The translations under genes and the position numbers were made by a program. The notes below the pieces were generated by a model. It searched no databases. It saw only the letters and a list, made by a program, of their open reading frames with translations, and was not told where the DNA came from. A stretch of 64,000 nucleotides of DNA. It comes from Flavipsychrobacter sp. Lineage in GTDB: Bacteria > Bacteroidota > Bacteroidia > Chitinophagales > Chitinophagaceae. Of this stretch, positions 1 to 8,716 are shown piece by piece; position 1 is the first letter of the stretch, and every line of letters starts with the position of its first letter. Where the stretch lies: positions 529,439 to 593,438 of the forward strand of contig JAEUVF010000010.1 of the NCBI GenBank assembly GCA_016787265.1. Reading direction: 5' to 3'.

Positions 1-1
1 T

Positions 2-478
2 TTGATGCAGTTGGGTGGAAGGGTGATCTGTCAGAAAGATGCTTTTCTCTGTGCTGCAAAGGGTGTGAGCGTAGGAATCGCGCTACAACGGAAACTGGGT
101 ACCGGTATTTTTGGTGGTGAAGGATTCATCATGCAAAAGCTGGAAGGAGATGGGATGGCCTTTGTACATGCAGGTGGACATGTTTTTGAACGTGAACTCC
201 AGCCCGGTGAAATATTGAAGCTGGATACCGGTTGCGTTGTTGCGTATACGCAGACGATCGATTTTGATATCCAGTTTGTAGGAGGAATCCGGAATACGAT
301 TTTTGGTGGAGAAGGATTGTTTTTTGCAACACTTCGCGGACCAGGAAAAGTATGGATTCAGACCCTGCCGATCAGTCGTCTTGCCAGCCGGATCATGCAG
401 TATGGCGGACCCCGGAGAAAAGAAGAGGGTGGTATCCTGGGCGGACTTGGAAACGTTCTGGATGGAGATGGATGGTAA
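2..478 (+). CDS. AIM24 / TIGR00266 family protein (5' partial)
   Basis: The reading frame is open from the window edge, so the true start lies upstream and only the C-terminal 158 residues are present. The fragment shows the duplicated beta-strand signature of the AIM24 family: two similar segments, [17 protein letters not shown] and [17 protein letters not shown], about 60 residues apart, followed by a glycine-rich tail. The family is a double-stranded beta-helix fold; the mitochondrial member is involved in inner-membrane organisation and bacterial members have no settled function. Complete members are usually about 220-260 residues, so roughly a third is missing. The gene ends in a strong terminator and faces the alpha/beta hydrolase convergently. 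Family assignment is fairly confident; function is unknown. Confidence 0.8.
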   Translation: MMQLGGRVICQKDAFLCAAKGVSVGIALQRKLGTGIFGGEGFIMQKLEGDGMAFVHAGGHVFERELQPGEILKLDTGCVVAYTQTIDFDIQFVGGIRNTIFGGEGLFFATLRGPGKVWIQTLPISRLASRIMQYGGPRRKEEGGILGGLGNVLDGDGW

Positions 479-495
479 AATCAATCAGCATTATA

Positions 496-523
496 GAAAG
501 CCGGGCTTGGTCCCGGTTTTTTT
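496..523 (+). terminator. Rho-independent terminator of the AIM24 gene
   Basis: A CCGGG stem, a six-base loop and CCCGG are followed by seven T residues. An A-rich 5' flank opposite the T tract lengthens the stem. It lies directly after the AIM24 stop and touches the stop codon of the convergent hydrolase gene. Confidence 0.85.
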
Positions 524-1364
524 ATGGCTTCAACTCAAGTAGTTTTCTTCGGATGGGTTCGAATTCAGTCCAGGGAATAAAATGTCCACCATTCAGCCAC
601 AGCGTGTCGAGTTTGGGAGCATTGATCAGTTTCTTCAAACCGAACTCAACATTGACAGGTGGAACCCAACTATCGGTTCGTCCGTGTATAAAATAAACCG
701 GCAGGTTGATGGCGCTTAATGCCGGCTCCATCTGTTTCAGGTCTTTTTTCAGATAGATCAGTTCCGTATTGGAAGGTCTGAAGGCACCTGGTAAAAAAAG
801 TTTGAGCGGTGTTTTTTCCAGCACATAACGCCATCTTTCGGGTTTCTCCGCAGCCGGATCTATGCTTCCGGAAATTATTACCAACCCGGTTGCCAGCTGA
901 GGATAATCCAGGGCCAATTGCAGAATCATTGGTCCACCAAGGCTATGACCTACCAGCCAGAATGCTTCCTTGTTTTTGAGTGATTCAAGTACTGGTCCGA
1001 TTATCTGCGATTGTTCCGGCAGGTTCAGCGCTTTTCCGAAATTACTGTATCCAAAACCCGGGCGATCAATACTGATCAGGCGGTAGTGTGCTCTGAGCGT
1101 ACTATCTTTTAAATAACGATCAAAAGCATTCCAGCTTCCTGGCGTTCCATGTATGAAAACGAGTGTGGGCAGGCTATCATTTCCTGTTTGTACATAATGC
1201 AGAGGAAAGTCATCCTGTTTTACAGTAGCTGTTTTAAGAGGTATACCATCGTTTTGAAAGCTGTTGATTGCTTTCGAATCGGTGGTCCTAAAGGTGAAAC
1301 AACTTTGTGCGAGGATCAGCCATCCACCCAAAACCAGTAAAATCAGTAACAATGATTTTTTCAT
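522..1364 (-). CDS. alpha/beta hydrolase, probably a membrane-anchored lipoprotein
   Basis: A 280-residue alpha/beta-fold hydrolase. The ATG chosen gives a clean hydrophobic N-terminus (MKKSLLLILLVLGG) ending near LAQSCF, which can act as a lipobox or anchor; the frame extends upstream with no signal features. The oxyanion region is FIHGTPGSW, the nucleophile elbow is VGHSLGG, and the C-terminal NGGHF supplies the likely catalytic histidine. The acid is probably the Asp in HGRTDSW. The substrate cannot be read from sequence; relatives include esterases and haloalkane-dehalogenase-like enzymes. It is divergent from the M20 amidohydrolase, with 42 bases between the two starts. Confidence 0.85.
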   Translation of the reverse strand: MKKSLLLILLVLGGWLILAQSCFTFRTTDSKAINSFQNDGIPLKTATVKQDDFPLHYVQTGNDSLPTLVFIHGTPGSWNAFDRYLKDSTLRAHYRLISIDRPGFGYSNFGKALNLPEQSQIIGPVLESLKNKEAFWLVGHSLGGPMILQLALDYPQLATGLVIISGSIDPAAEKPERWRYVLEKTPLKLFLPGAFRPSNTELIYLKKDLKQMEPALSAINLPVYFIHGRTDSWVPPVNVEFGLKKLINAPKLDTLWLNGGHFIPWTEFEPIRRKLLELKP

Positions 1365-1406
1365 AAATAGCCTAACTTGTACAAACAGATTTAAAATTAG
1401 TTCGAT

Positions 1407-2861
1407 ATGAAGAAAGGTTTCCTGATTGGTAGTTTGTTGATACCCGCGGTATTGTTTGCGCAAAAGAAACCCACGGTGAAGGAATTGGATAAATGGAAAA
1501 CACAGACTTCTTCGGTTATACAGGAACGTTATAATCTTTATAAAGATATTGCATTTAAGATATGGGACTATGCAGAGTTAGGTTATAAAGAAGTGAAAAG
1601 TTCCGCCTTATTACAGGAGACATTGAAGAACAGTGGGTTCAGCGTAGAAGCAGGGGTGGCCGGCATTCCAACTGCATTTGTTGCCACCTATGGTTCAGGA
1701 TCGCCGGTATTGGGAATATTAGCTGAATTTGATGCATTACCGGGCTTATCGCAACAGGCGGTTGCTGAAAAAAATCCGATAGCCGGACAGGCAAACGGAC
1801 ATGGATGCGGGCATCATTTATTTGGGACCGCCTCTGTAGCGGCTTCCATCGCAGTGAAAGAACAGCTTCAGGCCCAGGGATGGAAGGGTACGATTAAAGT
1901 TTATGGAACACCGGCGGAAGAAGGAGGTTCCGGAAAAGTATATATGGTTCGGGCCGGGTTATTTGATGGAGTGGATGCGGTATTGCACTGGCATCCTGCT
2001 GATGAAAACACAACCTGGGCGGATGGTGCACTGGCGAATAAATCAGCCAAGTTTCGGTTTTATGGAACTGCAGCACATGCGGCAGCAGCGCCTGACAAAG
2101 GAAGATCCGCACTGGATGCTGTAGAGGCAATGAATCATATGGTGAACATGATGCGGGAACATATTCCATCCGATGCAAAAATCCATTACGTAATTACACA
2201 GGGTGGGAAGGCTCCGAACGTGGTACCTGATTTTGCTGAAGTGTACTATTATGTCCGGCATCCAAACAGGGAAATTGTTATGCAGTTATTTGAACGCATT
2301 CAAAAAGCAGCTGAAGGGGCTGCGATTGGAACCGAAACCCGAACTGATTTTGAGATTATTGGGGGAACCTATGATCTGTTGCTCAATAACCAGCTTGCGG
2401 AAATCATGCAGGCGAACCTTGTTAAAGTAGGAGGGGTTACTTACACTAGTTCTGAAAAGGAGTTTGCCAATAAAATACAGGGTGGCCTGGGATTTAAAGT
2501 TGATCCGATTGAAACAGCAGGAACAGTAAAGCCCATCCGGATTAATACCGGAAAAACCACCGGATCAACGGATGTGGGTGATGTAAGTTATGCGGTACCA
2601 ACAGTGGGCTTACGTGCCGCCACCTGGGTGCCGGGTACACCGGCCCATAGTTGGCAGGCGGTTGCCTGTGGGGGAACGGAAATCGGAATCAAGGGAATGA
2701 TGGTGGCCGCGAAAACAATGGCGATGACCTTACTGGACCTGTTGCACCAACCTGAACAATTGAGTAAGGCCAAAGCGGAGTTCGATGCTGCCCGTGGTCC
2801 AGGCTTTCGATACATTCCATTGTTAGGGGATCGCCCGCCCGCCCTCAATTACCGAAACTGA
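1407..2861 (+). CDS. Secreted M20 family metallo-amidohydrolase (AbgB-like)
   Basis: A 484-residue M20D-type peptidase or amidohydrolase with an N-terminal signal peptide ending near VLFAQ, so it is probably periplasmic. Zinc-site motifs are visible: GILAEFDALPGL, GHGCGHHLFG and a GTPAEEGG block, followed by the dimerisation domain beginning around GALANKSAKFRFYG with the AAHAAAAPDKG signature. The closest named relatives are AbgB-like p-aminobenzoyl-glutamate hydrolases, but exported Bacteroidota members may act on other N-acyl amino acids or peptides. Length is normal for the family. It starts 42 bases from the divergent hydrolase and is followed by a small hairpin and a GC-rich palindrome unit. 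Confidence 0.88.
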   Translation: MKKGFLIGSLLIPAVLFAQKKPTVKELDKWKTQTSSVIQERYNLYKDIAFKIWDYAELGYKEVKSSALLQETLKNSGFSVEAGVAGIPTAFVATYGSGSPVLGILAEFDALPGLSQQAVAEKNPIAGQANGHGCGHHLFGTASVAASIAVKEQLQAQGWKGTIKVYGTPAEEGGSGKVYMVRAGLFDGVDAVLHWHPADENTTWADGALANKSAKFRFYGTAAHAAAAPDKGRSALDAVEAMNHMVNMMREHIPSDAKIHYVITQGGKAPNVVPDFAEVYYYVRHPNREIVMQLFERIQKAAEGAAIGTETRTDFEIIGGTYDLLLNNQLAEIMQANLVKVGGVTYTSSEKEFANKIQGGLGFKVDPIETAGTVKPIRINTGKTTGSTDVGDVSYAVPTVGLRAATWVPGTPAHSWQAVACGGTEIGIKGMMVAAKTMAMTLLDLLHQPEQLSKAKAEFDAARGPGFRYIPLLGDRPPALNYRN

Positions 2862-2865
2862 TTCA

Positions 2866-2896
2866 TCCGCCTTTGGCGGATACCACCCGACCGGTG
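2866..2896. repeat. Small hairpin plus one unit of a dispersed GC-rich palindrome
   Basis: Between the convergent M20 and lipoprotein genes are a perfect 6-bp hairpin (TCCGCC-TTT-GGCGGA) and, after two bases, the unit CCACCCGACCGGTG. The same unit recurs, in one or both orientations, near 22.5, 35.25 and 38.25 kb, always outside genes. There is no T tract here, so a terminator role is uncertain. Confidence 0.7.
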
Positions 2897-2901
2897 AAGA
2901 A

Positions 2902-3288
2902 TCAACGTGCCAGTTCAATGATCTGGATGGTGTTTGCGCCGTCAGTGGATTTCCATTGCTGGAAGCGACGTTTGTCGCGGGCAATTATCCAGCTTTTGGC
3001 AAAATCGGTATTGTTGCCACTAATTGTTACTGAATTACCGTGACGCACCCATTCAAAAGGCAGGTTGTCGAATTTGGTAATACCCAGTATGGAATATTGA
3101 ATATTCTTTTCACCTCTTCCATTTCGTTTGAATTCGATGGATCCTACATTGTTAATAATGAGACCGGATTCACCCTGTTTGATTACTTCAAATCGCAGCA
3201 CATTCCAGTTCCCGACTGGTCTTGGCGAACAGGCAGTAAAGCCTGCGAAAATGGCTGCAAAAGAGCCGATAAAAAATAACTTGCGCAT
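2902..3288 (-). CDS. Small secreted lipoprotein, lipocalin-like
   Basis: A 128-residue protein with a lipoprotein signal peptide (FAGFTAC), predicting an acylated cysteine near residue 20. The mature part is beta-rich: it starts VGNWNVLRFEV, which resembles the opening strand of lipocalin-like domains (GxW), and continues with alternating hydrophobic strands (SIEFKRNGRG, NSVTISGN). No catalytic residues stand out. It is monocistronic; a strong inverted repeat sits between it and the next minus-strand gene. Lipocalin-like is a suggestion from fold pattern only. Confidence 0.7.
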   Translation of the reverse strand: MRKLFFIGSFAAIFAGFTACSPRPVGNWNVLRFEVIKQGESGLIINNVGSIEFKRNGRGEKNIQYSILGITKFDNLPFEWVRHGNSVTISGNNTDFAKSWIIARDKRRFQQWKSTDGANTIQIIELAR

Positions 3289-3348
3289 GCCTGTTATAGG
3301 CCAAGAATCATTCCGTTTAATAAAGGTTTGATGTTTTTAGAAAAACAT

Positions 3349-3379
3349 AAAAAAACAGGGCTATAGATATATAGCCCTG
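3349..3379 (-). terminator. Terminator of the TPR/TlpA-like gene
   Basis: A perfect 10-bp inverted repeat (CAGGGCTATA, four-base loop) is followed on the minus strand by a run of T residues. It lies 34 bases beyond the stop codon of the thioredoxin-like gene. Confidence 0.85.
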
Positions 3380-3412
3380 GGGAATGTTTTACTCAAATTG
3401 TGAATGTGAAAA

Positions 3413-5323
3413 TTAATTGGAAGCATGGCTGGCTTCCTCAGCAAGCTGAATCATGGCAGCAACTTCATCTACTGCCTGTGATTCATTTCCTCCAAAGCCA
3501 ACTGATTTGAATCGAATTTTTCCATTTTTATCCAATATAAATTTGGTTGGGATACCATCCACTTTGAAACTACTTACCATTTTGTCTTCAGTATCCAGTG
3601 CATGTTGGGTAAAGGAATAGGGTTTGCCCTTAAAGAATTCCTCTACATTTTTCTTTTTATCTTCTGCCTGCTCCCAGGTATTAACAAAAAGAAAAACTAC
3701 ATCCGGGTTTTGAGCATATTTTTGTTGTGCGGTATACATCGCAGGAAAAGACGCGATGCAGGGTCCACACCAGGTTGCCCAGAAATCAACAACTACTACT
3801 TTTCCTTTTAAAGAGGCCAGGCTTACCTCTCCACCATTCAGATCTTTTAATTTAAAATCAGGAGCAGGTTCATTCAGGATGGATGCTCGAAGCTCCTTCA
3901 TTTTTTTCTCTTTCATTTGTTTGGTGAGCCCATCAAAATACTGATCAAAAGGCTGTTTATTTTTGGAGGCGGAGTACAGTGTTTCCAACTGTTTCTTCAT
4001 GCCACTTGAATAGGCGCCATCCACCACTGCTTTTTCAAGGAATGCCATTGCCTTTGATGCTCCTTTTTCTTTCTCCAGAAGTAATGCATATCGCTCATTG
4101 TATTCAGATGACCCGGTTCCAACGATATCTATGGAGCGCTGCATGTATTTAAATCCTTCCTTATAATTGCCTTGCTGATACAGGATAAAGGCATAAGTAT
4201 CCGCAAACATGCCTTCCATTTCTTCAAGGTTTTTAAGATGGTCTGTTCGTGTTGCGTAAATGGCCTTGTTCTTCATTTCCCTTTTCTCTAACTCCAGAAC
4301 ATCAAGGGCTTTTTTGGATATTTTAGCAGCCTCTTCCAGGTTTTCACCTTTTTCAGCTGCATTCCATGCGATACTGTTCAGCATGGTTGCCAGATTAATT
4401 CCTTTCCGGGTAGCTTCTGCCAATTCGAGGGCTTTCGAAAGATTGCCTTCCCTGCCGTGCATTACTGCAATATTGGATTCAATGTTCGTAATTACGTTTT
4501 TTTGCCATTCCTGCGGCTCTCCTTTGATGGAGTTTTTAAAACTGTCAAGCATGGCCGCTTTTTCAGTTGCGGTTTTTTTAGCATTGAACCTGGAATACAA
4601 TTCACGAAATTTCCATGAGCCATCCGGATATTTCAATTTAAAATAGGCGGTCAAAAGTTTCCCCAGCGGTTTGTTACCAAATCGATCCGCATGGAAGGAT
4701 GCTATATATAAATCATCATCCGTCAGTTTTGGATCTGAAGGTATATCTGCCAGATAATTGATCAATGCAGCACTGTCTTTTTTTTGTTGATAGTATGTGA
4801 TCGTTTCATTAAAATCAGCCTCTTTAGGCAAGCCCTGCTCATAATATTTTTCGAAATAATAATTGGCTTTTTTATCGTCCGGTTCAAAGCCCATCATTTC
4901 TCCACCTCCCCGATAAAAACGCCACATACTGTTATATGCTTCCTTCAAAGGTTCACCCGATTCATCCATCACAAAAAAGGCATAACCTTTCTTATCGTTA
5001 TTGTCGGTTTCCTTTCCTGCTACAATTTTTATAAAGAAGGCAGCGGCACTATCTGGTAACTTAAAATTACCTGTCCAGCTGGTTTTATTTTTTTTCAACT
5101 GCAACTCGCTTGCTTCCGATCTTTTACCGATAGAATAGTAGATAGCTGCGGTTAACAGGTTTTGCTTTTTAAAGGTTGCCGATTCAGGTTGATAACTTAT
5201 TGTAACTGTATTACCCGCACGAGGTGATTCCGGTTGTATCTGTAAGCGGGAGTAGCTTACCTGTTGTGCAATGGCAGCAATGCCGGAAATAAATGCAACC
5301 AGCAGGAGCAGTAGTTTTTTCAT
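3413..5323 (-). CDS. TlpA-like thioredoxin with TPR-type helical region, secreted
   Basis: A 636-residue exported protein with a signal peptide ending near AAIAQQ. The N-terminal ~120 residues are beta-rich (adhesion- or Ig-like), the middle ~350 residues are helical with TPR-like patterns (for example NYKEGFKYMQRSIDIVG), and the C-terminal ~150 residues form a redoxin domain. The active site reads VVDFWATWCGPC, the classic WCxxC of TlpA/ResA reductases, with the cis-proline in DGIPTKF. It probably reduces or isomerises periplasmic disulfides; the TPR region may bind a client. Related multi-domain TlpA proteins are common in Bacteroidota. It has its own terminator and a promoter-like box upstream, so it is probably monocistronic. 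Confidence 0.85.
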   Translation of the reverse strand: MKKLLLLLVAFISGIAAIAQQVSYSRLQIQPESPRAGNTVTISYQPESATFKKQNLLTAAIYYSIGKRSEASELQLKKNKTSWTGNFKLPDSAAAFFIKIVAGKETDNNDKKGYAFFVMDESGEPLKEAYNSMWRFYRGGGEMMGFEPDDKKANYYFEKYYEQGLPKEADFNETITYYQQKKDSAALINYLADIPSDPKLTDDDLYIASFHADRFGNKPLGKLLTAYFKLKYPDGSWKFRELYSRFNAKKTATEKAAMLDSFKNSIKGEPQEWQKNVITNIESNIAVMHGREGNLSKALELAEATRKGINLATMLNSIAWNAAEKGENLEEAAKISKKALDVLELEKREMKNKAIYATRTDHLKNLEEMEGMFADTYAFILYQQGNYKEGFKYMQRSIDIVGTGSSEYNERYALLLEKEKGASKAMAFLEKAVVDGAYSSGMKKQLETLYSASKNKQPFDQYFDGLTKQMKEKKMKELRASILNEPAPDFKLKDLNGGEVSLASLKGKVVVVDFWATWCGPCIASFPAMYTAQQKYAQNPDVVFLFVNTWEQAEDKKKNVEEFFKGKPYSFTQHALDTEDKMVSSFKVDGIPTKFILDKNGKIRFKSVGFGGNESQAVDEVAAMIQLAEEASHASN

Positions 5324-5344
5324 TCTCTAAGGTTTATATTACCC

Positions 5345-5352
5345 TAAATATA
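5345..5352 (-). promoter_or_regulatory. Possible -7 promoter box of the TPR/TlpA-like gene
   Basis: On the minus strand the box reads TATATTTA, seven of eight matches to the Bacteroidota -7 consensus TAnnTTTG, about 21 bases before the ATG. It lies just downstream of the ricT terminator, as expected for an independent transcription unit. Confidence 0.4.
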
Positions 5353-5358
5353 ACTTAT

Positions 5359-5398
5359 AAAAAGAAATCCGTTTAAGCCAGGAGGCGTTAAACGGATT
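5359..5398 (-). terminator. Terminator of ricT
   Basis: A perfect 11-bp inverted repeat (AATCCGTTTAA with an 11-base loop) is followed on the minus strand by a T-rich run. It lies about 60 bases past the ricT stop codon. Confidence 0.8.
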
Positions 5399-5461
5399 AT
5401 AAAATCTTACAAGATTCAACTGGTATGCTTATGCGCCAGGGTTCGGATCATGTTTGGGGCC

Positions 5462-6880
5462 TCAGGAAGCTCCACCTCCCTGGTTTGGACTACCTCCCTG
5501 GTTACCACCTCCCTGTCCCCTTGGATTTCCGCCTTGCGGCCTTGGTGGGCGAGGACCTCTATCCTGTTGTTGTGGTTTTGGGGGTCTTGGTCCCTGCTGT
5601 TTTTGCTGTGGACCAGCTGGAGGAGTACCTCCCTGTTGCTGACTACCCTGTGCCGGACGATTTTGCTGCGGCCTGCCCTGTTGGGTTGCCGGAGCTTTCC
5701 CCTGCTGTTGATGTTGACCAGCCGGACGATTTCCCCCTTTCTGCCTTTGTTGTTGCTGCTGTTGCTGTTGCTGCTGTTTTCTGCGTCGATCATTTTTCTC
5801 CAGGCTTCGAAGGCTGATTTGTCCTACAACATCCACAAATTCCGGCTCAACTTCTTTTGGTTTGGTACTGGTTACATCCACCGCCTCCAGTTCATCCGGA
5901 ATAATACCCTGTGCATTCTGAGATAAAATTTTGCGCACCCTTTCAATAGTCAGCGGATACTGTTTATTACTCTCCGGCAATATATACCACATGAGGTTTT
6001 TGAAAATGTCCTTCTTGATCAGCGTTGCTGTTCCTTTTGCAACACGAATGTTATCTGCGCGATCCGGAAAACTTTGAAGCGCATCCAGGTAAGTATCCAG
6101 CTCATAATTCAGACAGCATTTCAAACGGCCACATTGTCCGCTTAATTTGGTCTGGTTAATACTCAGGTTCTGATAACGGGCAGCCGTCGTGTTCACACTT
6201 TTGAAATCTGTGAGCCAGGTACTGCAACAGAGTTCCCGACCACAGCTGCCGATTCCACCTACTTTTGCGGCTTCCTGGCGGGCTCCGATCTGGCGCATTT
6301 CAACTTTCACTTTGAACTCGCTGGCGTATATTTTGATTAACTCACGAAAATCCACCCGGTCATCCGCTATATAAAAAAAGGTAGCCTTTCGTCCGTCTGC
6401 CTGGATCTCCACCTCACTGATTTTCATTTCAAGTTTCAGTTGGCGGGCAATGGCACGTGCCCGTATCAATGCTTCCGCTTCCCTGGCCTTATTGGTTTTC
6501 AGCAATTCCAGGTCGCGTTCATTCGACCTTCGCAACACTTTCTTCATCTCGGGGTCAAACTCATTTACCCCGCGCTTTTTCATTTGAATACGTACGATTT
6601 CTCCCATCAGGTTTACTTCGCCTACATCAACTCCACTAACACCTTCTACTGTTACCAACTCACCTTTTTCAAAAACGGTGAGTGTGTTATTGCGAAAAAA
6701 ATCCTTTCTGCTGCCATTATTAAATGAAATCTCCACCACTTTACAAGCCGCTTCCGGATCTGCAAAGGGGAGATTCTGTAGCCAGTCGTACGCATTCATC
6801 CGGTTGCATCCGCCCGTTGCGCATCCGCCGTTGCTTTTACAACCATTTGGTTTTCCTGTTCCACAACTACTGCATCCCAT
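5462..6880 (-). CDS. ricT: RicT-like PSP1 domain protein with low-complexity tail
   Basis: A 472-residue PSP1/RicT family protein. In Bacillus, RicT (YaaT) joins RicA and RicF in an Fe-S complex that stimulates RNase Y-dependent RNA maturation; the Bacteroidota role is not established. The PSP1 core is recognised by IGSCGRELCCSTWL and SGQCGRLKCCLNYE, carrying the conserved cysteine pairs. Two oddities stand out. The N-terminus has five cysteines in its first 25 residues (positions 3, 6, 14, 20, 25). The last ~100 residues are disordered, opening with ten consecutive Gln and continuing Gln/Pro/Gly/Arg-rich to a Gly-rich end. holB lies immediately upstream, the same pairing as in Firmicutes, which supports the call. 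A -7 box precedes the gene. Confidence 0.88.
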   Translation of the reverse strand: MGCSSCGTGKPNGCKSNGGCATGGCNRMNAYDWLQNLPFADPEAACKVVEISFNNGSRKDFFRNNTLTVFEKGELVTVEGVSGVDVGEVNLMGEIVRIQMKKRGVNEFDPEMKKVLRRSNERDLELLKTNKAREAEALIRARAIARQLKLEMKISEVEIQADGRKATFFYIADDRVDFRELIKIYASEFKVKVEMRQIGARQEAAKVGGIGSCGRELCCSTWLTDFKSVNTTAARYQNLSINQTKLSGQCGRLKCCLNYELDTYLDALQSFPDRADNIRVAKGTATLIKKDIFKNLMWYILPESNKQYPLTIERVRKILSQNAQGIIPDELEAVDVTSTKPKEVEPEFVDVVGQISLRSLEKNDRRRKQQQQQQQQQQRQKGGNRPAGQHQQQGKAPATQQGRPQQNRPAQGSQQQGGTPPAGPQQKQQGPRPPKPQQQDRGPRPPRPQGGNPRGQGGGNQGGSPNQGGGAS

Positions 6881-6919
6881 ATATATATAATAAAATGAAT
6901 GTGAATTAATTGTCTTTTA

Positions 6920-6927
6920 CAAATATA
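6920..6927 (-). promoter_or_regulatory. -7 promoter box of ricT
   Basis: An exact TATATTTG on the minus strand, in the short gap between holB and ricT, matching TAnnTTTG. The implied leader is about 35 bases and AT-rich, with no Shine-Dalgarno sequence. Confidence 0.6.
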
Positions 6928-6935
6928 GGCGAAAA

Positions 6936-8153
6936 CTACCACGGCTCCACCCGTGCCCGGTCGCGAAGAATATGGAATAACTGGAGACTCAAGGCATGAA
7001 AGAGCATTTTCGCATTAGCGTTTCTTTCAATATAATAAGAAGCTTTATCCAATTCCTCCACAATTGCTTCCTGTTGGCCCAGATCGGCCATCTTGTTTAT
7101 CCGAAGTATGAAATCTTTTTCGGCAACAGGAAGATTGGATGCCCATTCACTGTTTTCACCTAAAATCCGGATTCTGATGCTCTGTTGTAACAGGTGGTTG
7201 AAGAAACGCAGGAATTGCTTTTGTTTCTCCCTTCCCTGCTTGCTGATTTCTTCAATCCATTTAACGAGTGAAACCGGGCCATTTTTAAGTATGGCATTCA
7301 GCCATTCGCGTACCAGTAATTGCCAATCCTCCCCTGCATGATTTAATTCGGCAAGCGCTTCTCGAAAATTTCCTTCTGTGATGGCTGCGATCTGCCTGGC
7401 CTGCGTTTCTTCCACGCCCTTTTTGTTAATTAAAGCATTGGCAACATCCTGGTCCGACAATGGTGGAATTCTTACCAGCTGGCATCGCGACAGAATGGTT
7501 GGCAGGATCAATGCTTCGTTTTCCGCTACTAATAAAAAGAGGGTATTGGGTGGTGGCTCTTCAATCAGTTTAAGCAGTTTGTTGCCTTCCTTTCCCAGCA
7601 TTTCCGGCATCCACATAACCAGAATTTTATACCGGCTTTCAAAGGTTTTAAGGCTAAGCTTCCGGATGATCTCATTACATTCTTCAGATGTAATATTACC
7701 CTGTTTGTTTTCCGCCTGGATAAACTGCAACCAATCGTATAAACTGCCATAAGGCTGCTCTCCGATAAAACTTCTCCATTGGGTGATATAATCCGTACTG
7801 ATGGGCTTGTCTCCGCTTTTCTTTGGTATAACCGGATAAGAATAATGGATATCTGGATGCACGAGAGCATTCGCTTTTGTGCAGGCAGCACAAACACCAC
7901 AAGCTTTAGAAGGGACTTCCAGTTCTCCGACCGGTTCAACTTCTCCAAACAGGGATGGTCCTGCTGGCGCGGGATTCAGTGCCTGTTGCACTTTCTCGCA
8001 TACTATATATTGTGAAAATGCAAGCGCAAGGGGTAATCCGCCTGATCCGTCTTTTCCTAATAATAGCAACGCATGGCTCAATCTGTTGGATTGAACCATG
8101 TCGCGCAATTGTTCTTTTATTTCAACCTGGCCTACTATATCGTCGAAAAACAT
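6936..8153 (-). CDS. holB: DNA polymerase III subunit delta'
   Basis: A 405-residue clamp-loader subunit of the DnaX/HolB AAA+ family. The N-terminus (MFFDDIVGQVEIKEQL) is typical, followed by HALLLLGKDGSGG in the Walker A position; the canonical GKT/S is degenerate, as expected for delta', which does not hydrolyse ATP. The zinc-module cysteines appear as CGVCAACTKA. Sensor-like sequence SRCQLVRIPPLSDQD and a C-terminal helical collar domain follow. It starts 12 bases past the glutathione peroxidase stop and precedes ricT, a pairing known from other phyla. The start is backed by a -7-type box only four bases upstream. Confidence 0.9.
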   Translation of the reverse strand: MFFDDIVGQVEIKEQLRDMVQSNRLSHALLLLGKDGSGGLPLALAFSQYIVCEKVQQALNPAPAGPSLFGEVEPVGELEVPSKACGVCAACTKANALVHPDIHYSYPVIPKKSGDKPISTDYITQWRSFIGEQPYGSLYDWLQFIQAENKQGNITSEECNEIIRKLSLKTFESRYKILVMWMPEMLGKEGNKLLKLIEEPPPNTLFLLVAENEALILPTILSRCQLVRIPPLSDQDVANALINKKGVEETQARQIAAITEGNFREALAELNHAGEDWQLLVREWLNAILKNGPVSLVKWIEEISKQGREKQKQFLRFFNHLLQQSIRIRILGENSEWASNLPVAEKDFILRINKMADLGQQEAIVEELDKASYYIERNANAKMLFHALSLQLFHILRDRARVEPW

Positions 8154-8157
8154 TCGG

Positions 8158-8165
8158 CGAATATA
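8158..8165 (-). promoter_or_regulatory. -7-like box adjacent to the holB start
   Basis: The minus strand reads TATATTCG, one mismatch from TAnnTTTG, with four bases before the holB ATG. If active, the transcript would begin at or within a few bases of the start codon. The box abuts the gpx stop codon. Confidence 0.4.
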
Positions 8166-8678
8166 CTAATTCAGGTACTTGGTAATAGCTTCATCAGTGG
8201 GTTTAACACTACTGGGAAATACTTCCTGCAATTTGCCGTTTTCATCAATCAGGAACTTGGTAAAATTCCATTTGATCGGTTCTTTCACACCCAGCTTACC
8301 TGCTTCTTCGGTGAGGTATTTAAAGAGGGGATGGATATCAGCTCCTTTTACACTAACTTTTTCTGCCATAGGAAAACTTACTCCGAAGTTCTTTTTGCAG
8401 AAACTGGCAATCTCTTCATTGGAGCCGGGTTCCTGCCCGCCAAAATTATTGGCAGGAAATCCTACCACAGTAATTTTAGCGCCATATTTTTCATACAGTT
8501 CCTGCAGGTCAGCATATTGCCTGGTATACCCGCATTTGGAGGCGGTGTTCACAATCAGCAGTTTTTTGCCTTTGAACTGTGACATATCCATGGGTTTACC
8601 ATCCACGGTCTTCAGTTTGAAATCGTAAATACCAGTTGTGGCCAGCAATAACATCGATATTATTAATGTTTTAAGCAT
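8166..8678 (-). CDS. Glutathione peroxidase, cysteine type, exported
   Basis: A 170-residue glutathione peroxidase family enzyme. A short signal peptide (MLKTLIISMLLLATTGIYDF) suggests export. The active site is NTASKCGYTRQYADLQ with Cys in place of selenocysteine; the family Gln and Trp appear as GFPANNFGGQEPG and WNFTKFLID. The resolving-cysteine region (FCKKNFGVSFPM) fits thioredoxin-dependent Gpx, so it probably reduces hydroperoxides with thioredoxin rather than glutathione. Length is normal. It lies between the beta-helix lipoprotein gene and holB on the same strand, and a GATATTTG box about 25 bases upstream may drive it. Confidence 0.93.
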   Translation of the reverse strand: MLKTLIISMLLLATTGIYDFKLKTVDGKPMDMSQFKGKKLLIVNTASKCGYTRQYADLQELYEKYGAKITVVGFPANNFGGQEPGSNEEIASFCKKNFGVSFPMAEKVSVKGADIHPLFKYLTEEAGKLGVKEPIKWNFTKFLIDENGKLQEVFPSSVKPTDEAITKYLN

Positions 8679-8716
8679 AAGAATACATTTATCAGTAATC
8701 TAACAAATATCCGTCA

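Noticed and set aside
522..1463. Longer alpha/beta hydrolase starting at 1463
   Set aside because: The extra 33 residues overlap the divergent M20 gene's start and lack signal features; the internal ATG at 1364 begins a proper signal peptide.
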